The notes under the pieces were generated by a model, which had not been told where the DNA came from, made no database searches, and saw only the letters and a program-made list of their open reading frames with translations. Below, piece after piece: positions 17,474 through 24,884 of a DNA stretch of 64,000 bases. Within the stretch, counting starts at the first letter, position 1. Each line of letters opens with the position of its first letter. The translations under genes were made by a program, and so were the position numbers. Source of the DNA: Pseudemcibacter sp038106445 (GTDB lineage: Bacteria > Pseudomonadota > Alphaproteobacteria > Sphingomonadales > Emcibacteraceae); the NCBI GenBank assembly GCA_038106445.1, contig JAYODU010000003.1:324482-388481 (forward strand). The letters run 5' to 3'.

Positions 17474-18721
17474 TTATGCCTGCGTGGGTAGCATGATAGT
17501 TGCGCGTGTATATTTGCCAACTTCACTTTCAAAAGTTAATTTTCCTTCGTGCCTTTGAATAATATGTTTTACAATGGCAAGTCCGAGGCCAGTACCACCA
17601 AGGCTTCTGGACCTTGCCGTATCGACGCGGTAAAATCTTTCGGTTAGTCTTGCAATATGTTCCGGTGCAATGCCGGCTCCATAATTTTTAACGGAAATTT
17701 GTATAAATTTCTTGCCTTTTTCATTTATGTGTCGATCAATTTCGATTTCAATATTGCTGTTTTCTGCGCCATATTTGATGGCATTATCAATTAAATTTTG
17801 AAACACTTGAGTAAGTTGGTCGCGATCTCCCGTGATTAAATTAGCATATTCACTATGTGTAAAACTTGTTGTCATGTCTCTTTCGGCAAGTCTTATATTC
17901 AAGGTTTCAACTACATTATCGATAATTTTATTTAAAGATATTTTTTCATCAGGTGGGATATGGGCATCCCTCTCAATATGGCTTAAGGAAAGCAAATCTT
18001 CAATTAAACGTAACATTCTGCTCGCTTCATCCTGCATGATTTTTAGGAATCTGATGGAAGCCTGCTGATCATTTTTTGCTGGTCCCTGAAGGGTTTCTAC
18101 AAACCCTAAAATAGAAGCAAGAGGTGTGCGGAGTTCATGGCTGACATTTGCAACAAAGTCTACTCTCATTCTTTCTGCTTCACGTATACTGGTTATATCA
18201 TAAATAGTAAGGAGCAGGGTTCTGTTATAAGTTGGATCTTCTGTAAAACTTGTGGCAATTTTTTCATGGACATGAATTCTGAGTAGATAACTTTTTGGTC
18301 TTGGCTGAATAACCGCAAATTCTATCGTATCGGATTTCCCGGTTTCGATGGCTTTACTTATGGCTGACAATACATCGCTATCAGAAATAATATCTGAAAT
18401 TTTCTGATTGACGATATCGGTACCAAACATTTTCGTCGCAGATTTGTTTGCAAGTAAAATCGTTTCATTTTTATTTAGAAATAGAAGCGGATCTGTAAGA
18501 TTTTCCAGGATATTGACAAATAATATAGGTTGGTCATCCAGACTTATTGTCTCTGTTTCTCCTGATACTGAAACGGATGAGCGATTTGCCAGTAAAGCAA
18601 ACAATGAAGCGCCAGCAATAATTAGGGCAAAATACCAATTAATACTGCCGGAAGAGAGTAAATAGCCGAGAATCAGTAAAAGGGGAGCCAAAAATATGAT
18701 TTTTTTTAAAATTTGGTTCAT
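17474..18721 (-). CDS. phoR: Phosphate regulon sensor histidine kinase PhoR
   Basis: The 415-residue kinase has two short N-terminal membrane helices (about residues 8-45) with hardly any periplasmic loop, as in PhoR. A PAS domain follows (about 65-175, 'DPLLFLNKNETILLANKSATKMFG'), then a HisKA domain with the phosphorylated histidine in VSHELRTPLASILGF. The ATPase domain carries the N box 'QVFQNLIDNAIKYG', 'NYGAGIAPEHIARLTERFYRVD' and 'GGTGLGLAIVKHI'. It phosphorylates the PhoB encoded next to it. Lack of a large sensor loop fits the known signalling through the Pst transporter and PhoU, which lie outside this window. Confidence 0.9.
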   Translation of the reverse strand: MNQILKKIIFLAPLLLILGYLLSSGSINWYFALIIAGASLFALLANRSSVSVSGETETISLDDQPILFVNILENLTDPLLFLNKNETILLANKSATKMFGTDIVNQKISDIISDSDVLSAISKAIETGKSDTIEFAVIQPRPKSYLLRIHVHEKIATSFTEDPTYNRTLLLTIYDITSIREAERMRVDFVANVSHELRTPLASILGFVETLQGPAKNDQQASIRFLKIMQDEASRMLRLIEDLLSLSHIERDAHIPPDEKISLNKIIDNVVETLNIRLAERDMTTSFTHSEYANLITGDRDQLTQVFQNLIDNAIKYGAENSNIEIEIDRHINEKGKKFIQISVKNYGAGIAPEHIARLTERFYRVDTARSRSLGGTGLGLAIVKHIIQRHEGKLTFESEVGKYTRATIMLPTQA

Positions 18722-18860
18722 GATTTTTATATTATCTTAATATGTAAATGGTTTTATGAAAGAAATACGGCATGCTAACGGATGTTCATTGATTTGTCGA
18801 TATTGACATAAATGTTTAACAGTGTTGTCCCAAAATGATCATGAGGATCAAGGGCGAGGC

Positions 18861-19532
18861 CTAAGCACTATTCAGGGCATCGAAAAATTCATCAAAATGA
18901 TTGATAACGATATCCGGGCCAAATTCCTGAACCGGTCTTTCCGTATAACCGAATGTTACGCCAACTGTTATCATGTCTGCTGCGTTTCCGGCTTTTATAT
19001 CATTTATACTATCGCCAACCATAATAGCATTTTCGGGATCCGCATCCATCAATTCACAGGTGGCAATAAGATGTTTAGGATCCGGTTTTTTAAACGTAAA
19101 ACTGTCACCACATGTAACAGCAGAGAATAAATGGTCAATTTTTAATTCCTGAAGCAACGCGTGGGTAAGTTCTATGTTTTTATTTGTGCAAATGGCAAGC
19201 GGAATGTCTTGTGATCTTAGTGTTTCAAGTACCCGCACAGCACCCGGAAAAAGCACTGTTTCGTCTGCTATGTGTTTGATATAATAGTCAATATATTGAA
19301 GGTAGAGTTCTTCAAGCTCCTCTTCATCCGGTGCATGGCCGGTGTGGCTGAAACCTTTCAATAGAAGCACTTTGGCACCCTGACCAACCATATGACGGAC
19401 AAGTGAATGATCAATTGTATCGCGTCCGGCTACCGTAAGTAGGTGATTTAATGTTGCTGAAAGATCAAGAGCCGTATCAGCAATGGTTCCGTCCAGATCA
19501 AAAAGAATTGCACTTGGTTTATTATTTAGCAT
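18861..19532 (-). CDS. gph: Phosphoglycolate phosphatase (HAD family)
   Basis: The 223-residue HAD hydrolase carries motif I FDLDGTIADT (nucleophile Asp12, general acid Asp14), motif II 'AICTNKN', the motif III lysine in 'FTFKKPDPKHL' and motif IV 'MVGDSINDIKAG'. The helical cap between residues 20 and 80 and 'FPGAVRVLETLRSQ' match Gph. It clears 2-phosphoglycolate formed by DNA repair or oxygenation reactions. Other HAD phosphatases share these motifs, so the substrate is the uncertain part. It is divergent from glmU with a 162-base gap that should hold both promoters. Confidence 0.85.
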   Translation of the reverse strand: MLNNKPSAILFDLDGTIADTALDLSATLNHLLTVAGRDTIDHSLVRHMVGQGAKVLLLKGFSHTGHAPDEEELEELYLQYIDYYIKHIADETVLFPGAVRVLETLRSQDIPLAICTNKNIELTHALLQELKIDHLFSAVTCGDSFTFKKPDPKHLIATCELMDADPENAIMVGDSINDIKAGNAADMITVGVTFGYTERPVQEFGPDIVINHFDEFFDALNSA

Positions 19533-19694
19533 TAATTACGCCTGTTTTTTAATTTAAATTTAAAGCCTATATAGTATTAATGGGGTTAATTATTCAGTAT
19601 TGATTAATCTTATGACATTATGTTGTCAAATTAAGAAGTCAAAGTCGCTAAAATTGTCAGAGTATTTGGAAAATAACAGGAAATAATAATAAAT

Positions 19695-21047
19695 ATGAAT
19701 GATACTGATCTTGCAATCGTCATTCTTGCAGCAGGAAAAGGCACAAGAATGAAATCTGCTACACACAAGGTACTATATCCACTTGGTGGGCGGCCCATGC
19801 TACATCATTTGCTGGATACTGTTGCGCCGCTTAATCCGACCAAGAAAATCATTGTTGTCGGTGCGGATAAGGAACAAGTTGAAACATCTGTGGGCAGTAT
19901 TGCCGACTTCGTTGTGCAAGAACCGCAGCTTGGTACCGGTCACGCCGTACAGATGACAAAAGGTCTGCTTAGCGGATTTAACGGTGACGTTTTGATCCTT
20001 TATGGTGATGTGCCGTTAATTACCGAAGCAACAATGCAAAAAATGATCGCTACGCGTGAGGAATGCGGTGCCGCTGTTGTTGTGCTTGGCTTTAGACCGG
20101 AAGATACAAAGGCATATGGCCGTTTAAAGGTAAATGATAATGGTAATCTTGATGCCATTGTTGAATTTAAGGATGCTAATGAGGATGAGCGCGCCATCCC
20201 GCTTTGTAACAGCGGTATAATGTCGCTTTCCGGCGGGCATATGTTTGATCTGCTTGATGCGCTTAATGATAAAAATGCGGCAAAGGAATTTTATCTCACC
20301 GATGTTGTGGAAATTGCAAACAGGAAGGGTTTAACCTGCACAGTCGTTGAGGCAGACGAACAGGAAGTGATGGGTATTAACAGCCGTTCCGAACTCGCAG
20401 AAGCGGAAGCCGTATTTCAGAATAATCGCAGACAACATTTCATGACGGAAGGCGTGACGCTGATTGATCCTGAAACCGTTTATTTTTCACATGATACAGT
20501 GATCGGTCGCGATGTGACAATCGGGCCAAACGTGGTTTTTGGGCCGGGATGCCAGGTTTCAGATAATGTGACCATTCATCCTTTTTGCCATATAGAAGGG
20601 GCAACGATCGGTGCGGGGTCATCAATCGGACCGTTTGCAAGGCTTCGTCCGGCTGCAGAGATCGGAAATGGCGTAAGAGTTGGAAATTTCGTTGAAATTA
20701 AAAAAGCCGAAATTGAGGACGGTGCAAAAGTAAACCATCTTAGCTACATTGGTGATGCACGGGTCGGTAAAAATGCCAATATAGGCGCCGGCACCATTAC
20801 CTGTAACTATGATGGTTATTTCAAATATCACACAGATATCGGAGAAGGGGCCTTCATCGGTTCAAACAGTGCCCTTGTCGCGCCGGTTACCATTGGTGAC
20901 GGCGCGATCGTCGGGGCGGGAAGCGTTGTGACAATGGCCGTAGAGGCAGACGCGCTTGCCATTGCACGCGGCAAACAACGCGCCCTTGGCGGATGGGCGG
21001 CAAATTTCCGCACAAATCAGCAAAATAAAAAAAATAAAAAGGGCTAA
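19695..21047 (+). CDS. glmU: Bifunctional N-acetylglucosamine-1-phosphate uridyltransferase / glucosamine-1-phosphate acetyltransferase
   Basis: The 450-residue enzyme makes UDP-GlcNAc for peptidoglycan, LPS and exopolysaccharide. The N-terminal pyrophosphorylase domain begins AIVILAAGKGTRMKS and has 'QLGTGHAV' and 'LYGDVPLI'. The C-terminal domain (from about residue 250) is a left-handed beta helix of hexapeptide repeats, ending with the acetyltransferase active-site region 'NFVEIKKAEI', 'VNHLSYIGDA' and 'NIGAGTITCNYDG'. Length is typical. The stop is five bases before the glmS start, so the two genes form an operon. Confidence 0.96.
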   Translation: MNDTDLAIVILAAGKGTRMKSATHKVLYPLGGRPMLHHLLDTVAPLNPTKKIIVVGADKEQVETSVGSIADFVVQEPQLGTGHAVQMTKGLLSGFNGDVLILYGDVPLITEATMQKMIATREECGAAVVVLGFRPEDTKAYGRLKVNDNGNLDAIVEFKDANEDERAIPLCNSGIMSLSGGHMFDLLDALNDKNAAKEFYLTDVVEIANRKGLTCTVVEADEQEVMGINSRSELAEAEAVFQNNRRQHFMTEGVTLIDPETVYFSHDTVIGRDVTIGPNVVFGPGCQVSDNVTIHPFCHIEGATIGAGSSIGPFARLRPAAEIGNGVRVGNFVEIKKAEIEDGAKVNHLSYIGDARVGKNANIGAGTITCNYDGYFKYHTDIGEGAFIGSNSALVAPVTIGDGAIVGAGSVVTMAVEADALAIARGKQRALGGWAANFRTNQQNKKNKKG

Positions 21048-21052
21048 AGACC

Positions 21053-22894
21053 ATGTGCGGTATTATTGGGATTATCAGCAATTATGATGTTGCCGATCGT
21101 TTGATCGAAGGATTAAAACGTCTTGAATATCGCGGATATGACAGCGCGGGTATTGCAACGCTTTTTAACGGTAAAAATATCAGCCGCCGCCGTGCGCAGG
21201 GAAAACTTGTCAATCTGGTCAGGGAAAATGAAAATGTACCTCTACCCGGGATTATTGGCATTGGTCATACGCGCTGGGCCACCCACGGAGAGCCGACCGT
21301 GGACAATGCCCACCCGCATGCATCTGAAAAGGTTGCAGTAGTTCATAACGGCATCATTGAAAATTTCCGCGAACTTCGTGAAAGTTTAAGTGCCAAAGGC
21401 CATAAATTTAACACGCAAACCGATACGGAAACCATTGTTCATTTGATCACTGATTATCTGGACCATGGAATGTCCCCGCGGGATGCGGCCGCCGCAGCAA
21501 TTAAGGAACTTGAAGGTGCCTTTGCGCTGGCGATCATATTTGACGGCGAAGAAGACCTGATGATCGGCGCGCGGCGCGGTAGCCCGCTTGTGCTGGGTTA
21601 CGGGACAGATGAACGCGACGGTGTTGAAATGTATCTGGGATCTGACGCCATTGCGCTTTCGCACCTTACCAATAAAATTGCCTATCTGTGCGAAGGGGAC
21701 CGGGTGGAAATCAGCAAAAATTCCGTGCAGGTTTATGATAAGCATGGAAATCCGGTTGACCGCGATATCCACGAGGTTGATGCCGCAAGCGGCAATATTG
21801 ACAAGGGCAACTATAACCACTTCATGATGAAGGAAATATATGAACAGCCCATGGTCGTCGGCCAAACTATCGGAACCCTTATTGACCCACTTAAAGGGCA
21901 TGTGGAACTGCCGGATATGCCATTTAATCTTGCTGACATTGAACGTGTCACCATTATTGCCTGCGGGACATCCTTTTACGCGGCGATGGTCGCCAAATAC
22001 TGGCTTGAACAGGTGGGCCGGATACAGGTTGATGTGGATATTGCATCAGAATTCCGTTACCGCGAACCCGTTATGTCCAAAGGGGGGCTTTCAATCTTTA
22101 TTTCACAGTCAGGCGAAACGGCGGATACGCTCGCCGCGCTTAGATATGCAAAGGAACAGGGGCAACATATCCTCTCGATCCTGAATGTGGCGAAAAGCTC
22201 CATGGAACGGGAAAGCGATATTGTGCTTCATACGCACGCAGGCCCCGAAGTGGGTGTGGCATCAACCAAGGCCTTTACCTGCCAGCTTGCGGTGCTGGCC
22301 TGTTTTGCCATTGCACATGCCAAAGCCCGTGGCACCATTGATGCGGCGGAAGAAACCCGTCTTTGTGTGGCACTTTCCGAAGTGCCGGCGCGTATGGCAG
22401 AAGTGCTTCATCACGACGAAGCAATACAGGAAATGGCCACCCAGGTGGCCAAAGCGCGTGATGTGATCTACCTTGGTCGCGGGCTTGAATACCCGATCGC
22501 CATGGAAGGGGCCTTAAAGCTCAAGGAAATATCCTATATCCATGCCGAAGGTTACGCCGCCGGGGAAATGAAGCATGGCCCCATCGCGCTTATCGATGAT
22601 GCGGTGCCGATCATTGTGATTGCACCAAGCGGACGGCTTTATGATAAAACCGTTTCAAACATGCAGGAAGTCATCGCCCGCAATGGGCAGGTTTATTTCT
22701 TCACCGATATTGAAGGCGCGAAAACCGACGGCGAAGCCGCCATTGCAACAATTGCGCTTCCGATGCTCGATGAATTCGTGACGCCGCTGCTTCATACAAT
22801 TCCGGTGCAGCTCTTAAGCTATCATGTCGCGGTTGCCAAAGGCACGGATGTGGACCAGCCCCGAAATCTCGCTAAATCTGTGACAGTGGAATAA
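21053..22894 (+). CDS. glmS: Glutamine-fructose-6-phosphate aminotransferase (isomerizing)
   Basis: The 613-residue enzyme makes glucosamine-6-phosphate from fructose-6-phosphate and glutamine, the first step toward UDP-GlcNAc. The initiator methionine is followed by the catalytic Cys2 (MCGIIGIIS) of the N-terminal glutaminase domain, which also has 'GHTRWATHGEPTVDNAHPH'. Two SIS domains follow ('CGTSFYAAMVAKYW', 'SQSGETADTLAALRYAK', 'GRGLEYPIAMEGALKLKEISYIHAEGYAAGEMKHGP'). The C terminus PRNLAKSVTVE is the conserved end whose DNA forms the attTn7 target in many bacteria. GC content here is visibly higher than in the polysaccharide genes. An accessory insert begins within about 20 bases of the stop. 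Confidence 0.97.
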   Translation: MCGIIGIISNYDVADRLIEGLKRLEYRGYDSAGIATLFNGKNISRRRAQGKLVNLVRENENVPLPGIIGIGHTRWATHGEPTVDNAHPHASEKVAVVHNGIIENFRELRESLSAKGHKFNTQTDTETIVHLITDYLDHGMSPRDAAAAAIKELEGAFALAIIFDGEEDLMIGARRGSPLVLGYGTDERDGVEMYLGSDAIALSHLTNKIAYLCEGDRVEISKNSVQVYDKHGNPVDRDIHEVDAASGNIDKGNYNHFMMKEIYEQPMVVGQTIGTLIDPLKGHVELPDMPFNLADIERVTIIACGTSFYAAMVAKYWLEQVGRIQVDVDIASEFRYREPVMSKGGLSIFISQSGETADTLAALRYAKEQGQHILSILNVAKSSMERESDIVLHTHAGPEVGVASTKAFTCQLAVLACFAIAHAKARGTIDAAEETRLCVALSEVPARMAEVLHHDEAIQEMATQVAKARDVIYLGRGLEYPIAMEGALKLKEISYIHAEGYAAGEMKHGPIALIDDAVPIIVIAPSGRLYDKTVSNMQEVIARNGQVYFFTDIEGAKTDGEAAIATIALPMLDEFVTPLLHTIPVQLLSYHVAVAKGTDVDQPRNLAKSVTVE

Positions 22895-23215
22895 ATTTCG
22901 TAATATAAAATGTGAGGATGTTGATTACGGTTACGATATCAAAGTTGTAACCCAAATCCTCACATTAAAGGACATTCCAGAAGACCAACTTAAACGTCTT
23001 CTATTGATTGAGACCCTTTATGAAAAGGGTCTCAATTCTGTTCAAATATCTGATTTTCTCAATAGTCATCAGATCTCCACCCCTACCGGTCTTTACTACA
23101 ACCCAAAACTTGTTTGGGTTACTCACAACAAATTCCAAAAAAGAAAAAAACGGATCAATAGTACCCTAGTGTCGGTTGATCAGGACTACTCATCAAAAGT
23201 AAAAATTAATCCTTA
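22884..23215 (+). pseudogene. Recombinase-like protein remnant
   Basis: An open frame runs from inside the glmS end to the stop at 23214-23216, with a TTG at 23004 as the only plausible start. The translation contains 'LKRLLLIETLYEKGLNSVQIS' and 'DFLNSHQISTPTGLYYNPKLVW'. It resembles the helix-turn-helix stretch in the recombinase domain of large serine recombinases ('...LY..G.s...IA..LN..gi.TP.G..w....v'). The catalytic resolvase domain and everything after about 30 further residues are missing. I read it as a fragment of a site-specific recombinase or a small relative of one. Expression is doubtful, since there is no good ribosome site. Confidence 0.45.
22911..22964. repeat. Nested inverted repeats directly behind glmS
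   Basis: TGTGAGGAT at 22911-22919 is matched by ATCCTCACA at 22956-22964. Inside lie GGTTAC at 22929-22934 and GTAACC at 22947-22952, with TTG/CAA pairs between. The whole can fold into one bulged hairpin. It starts 17 bases after the glmS stop, where Tn7-type insertions occur, and its outer ends read TGT and ACA. No T-run follows, so it is not a normal terminator. Confidence 0.55.
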
Positions 23216-23650
23216 ACCACTTTTTCCAAATGCCTCACAAAGTCGAATTCGCACCTTTTCCAAATCACCATCGAATTCATCGAACCAATCGTTCATCTCT
23301 GATGCGAATTCAACCGCATCACTTCTATATTTATTGATTGTGAAATACCCGTAAAAATTTCCCTCACGGTCAACTAAAACGGGAATCGAATTGCTAGACG
23401 AGTATTCATTCCACGGACTATCAGAGGAGTATTCGTTGCCAAATCCTGAATACTCGTTCCACATCCCCGAAGAAGAATATTCATTGCCGTAAGTTCCATA
23501 TCCATTACAAACGGAATCTGAGTCATATTCGCTACAAGTCAAACACCCTAAGAACTTATCGTGTCCCGACCCCCCAAATAAAAGTAAGTCCTGCGCATAA
23601 ACTTTAGTGCAGAAAAATATCACGCTTAAACTCAATACTAAGTTTCTCAT
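23213..23650 (-). CDS. Exported protein with three 16-residue tyrosine/serine-rich repeats
   Basis: The product (145 residues from the ATG at 23650, numbered here from the GTG one codon earlier) has a signal peptide ending at about residue 20 (VYAQD). Three 16-residue repeats follow at about 40-87: CSEYDSDSVCNGYGTY, GNEYSSSGMWNEYSGF and GNEYSSDSPWNEYSSS. A globular tail carries 'IPVLVDREGNFYGYFTINKY' and an acidic helix 'ASEMNDWFDEFDGDLEKVRIRL'. Cysteines at 37, 40 and 49 lie in the first repeat region. I do not know its function. AAGGAG stands seven bases before the ATG at 23650, inside the end of the HNH nuclease gene. The two genes are therefore translationally coupled. Confidence 0.8.
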   Translation of the reverse strand: MRNLVLSLSVIFFCTKVYAQDLLLFGGSGHDKFLGCLTCSEYDSDSVCNGYGTYGNEYSSSGMWNEYSGFGNEYSSDSPWNEYSSSNSIPVLVDREGNFYGYFTINKYRSDAVEFASEMNDWFDEFDGDLEKVRIRLCEAFGKSG

Positions 23651-23654
23651 CACT

Positions 23655-24326
23655 CTACTCCTTCTTTAATCTGCCTATTCTTCGATATAGATTTGTTAAC
23701 GTCTTGTCTCTGTCATTCGCATAGTGAAGTCTGCGATGACAATTGGGACATACCGCCAATGCGTTAGTAATAGTATCGCTGCCACCATCTGCTAATCGTC
23801 TTAGATGATGCACCTCGAGGTAGAAGTCACCATCGGGTTTGGTGAATGGTGCTGGTTCGTTGCAACTCTCACAGGTGCCATTCGAATTCTTTAATATCCA
23901 CGCCACCACTTTTGGGTCTCTGCTGAAAGAGGTTGATGCCTTATTCTGCTTGCTAGGAGATGCATTGCCTCGAGGAGTCGGTAGATTCTTTTCACGCCTT
24001 AACTTAGATACCTGCTCTTCGAATTCTATTTGTGGGACAGAAACACTCCCCTCGTGCTGACTAATCAGTTCCTCAATTACGGGTAGAACATTCGCACCCA
24101 CATTTTTTGCGGGTTTAAGACCACTAACCCACTTTCTTCCTAAAACAGAGTAGACATAGGAGATATTTTGCATCCTATACTCGAATGCCTTTGGTGACCT
24201 GCCAAACTGATTACTCAATTTTTCGTAGATTTTTTTCTTAATGAATTTTTCGCCTTGCAAATCGAGATTTCTCATCTCGATATATGCAATAACAGATGCA
24301 CTAAGTTCTTCTCTTGACCATTCCAT
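23655..24326 (-). CDS. HNH endonuclease
   Basis: The 223-residue protein has a C-terminal HNH domain of the McrA-like zinc type: CESC at 152-155, the catalytic EVHHL with His173-His174, the asparagine in 'TITNALAVC' and CPNCHRRLHY from 193. All catalytic and zinc positions look intact. The N-terminal 130 residues are helical and contain 'FGRSPKAFEYRMQNISYVY', a segment found in proteins with N-terminal DNA-interacting modules next to HNH. Standalone HNH nucleases of this style act in restriction of modified DNA or as mobile-element enzymes. No methyltransferase is nearby. It forms a two-gene operon with the exported repeat protein inside the post-glmS insert. Confidence 0.85.
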   Translation of the reverse strand: MEWSREELSASVIAYIEMRNLDLQGEKFIKKKIYEKLSNQFGRSPKAFEYRMQNISYVYSVLGRKWVSGLKPAKNVGANVLPVIEELISQHEGSVSVPQIEFEEQVSKLRREKNLPTPRGNASPSKQNKASTSFSRDPKVVAWILKNSNGTCESCNEPAPFTKPDGDFYLEVHHLRRLADGGSDTITNALAVCPNCHRRLHYANDRDKTLTNLYRRIGRLKKE

Positions 24327-24364
24327 ACCGTCAGGATAAGAAAACTACCTCGTTTAGTCAATTA

Positions 24365-24508
24365 CTACATATTAAAATCAGGATAAAGCGCATAAAGATC
24401 AACGAGCGTTACATGGTCAATATCCCGCGTCGCATCCGCCATGGCCCGGTTAATGGTTGAATTTTCGTGATCACGGTGGGCATACAGGATCAGTATTCTA
24501 TTTTTCAA
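24365..24508 (-). pseudogene. Truncated flavodoxin-fold NAD(P)H:quinone oxidoreductase (KefF-like), N-terminal 47 residues
   Basis: From a TTG at 24508 the minus strand reads KNRILILYAHRDHENSTINR, then AMADATRDIDHVTLVDLYAL and YPDF, then NM and a TAG stop. This is the start of the flavodoxin_2 family ('R.L.LYAHP....S..N......D......V...DLY..YPDF'). Intact proteins have about 180 residues, so three quarters are missing. The break lies at the edge of the post-glmS insert and probably marks its distal boundary. Confidence 0.75.
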
Positions 24509-24612
24509 TATGGCACCTTTTTTAAAAAAGTGACGATAGGATAAAAATTAGTGTCCTGCAAGATCACATGCTTTTCAACGGATGACGACGTGAATTTAAT
24601 ATGCTAGGTTAA

Positions 24613-24795
24613 GTGATTATGATGAGATGGAAAATACTGGAACTGGCGGGTAAGGGGTTAAACCTAAATGAAATCCTTGCCGCGCTGGAAAATCATGCGG
24701 AACTTGGTCTTGACCCGGAAGCCGCACTTGAAATTCTGCGGCTTTATAAAGATACGCTTTCGGAAGCGCTTCAAAAAGAACTGGAACAGTTATAA
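24613..24795 (+). CDS. Small hypothetical helical protein
   Basis: A 60-residue frame starting GTG at 24613, with in-frame ATG codons at 24619 and 24622. The product is acidic and helical (ILELAGKGLNLNEILAALEN, then EAALEILRLYKDTLSEALQK) and looks like one small helical bundle without a signal or membrane segment. Codon use resembles the neighbouring gor gene, which supports real coding. I do not recognise it. It ends 90 bases before gor. Confidence 0.5.
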   Translation: MIMMRWKILELAGKGLNLNEILAALENHAELGLDPEAALEILRLYKDTLSEALQKELEQL

Positions 24796-24884
24796 GAATT
24801 GGCCAGGCAAATCTCATGTAACACTTGACATTCCGGCCTAAAACACCAATTTAACCCTAATGATTTAAGCGAAGGGTATTTGCC

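Noticed and set aside
22895..22910. glmS-type ribozyme or riboswitch control
   Set aside because: glmS is five bases behind glmU, so there is no leader of its own where such an element could lie.
22911..24370. Complete Tn7-like transposon behind glmS
   Set aside because: No tnsABCD genes and no matching inverted end at the far side were found. Only the position and a TGT-starting repeat fit, so I claim a possible relic only.
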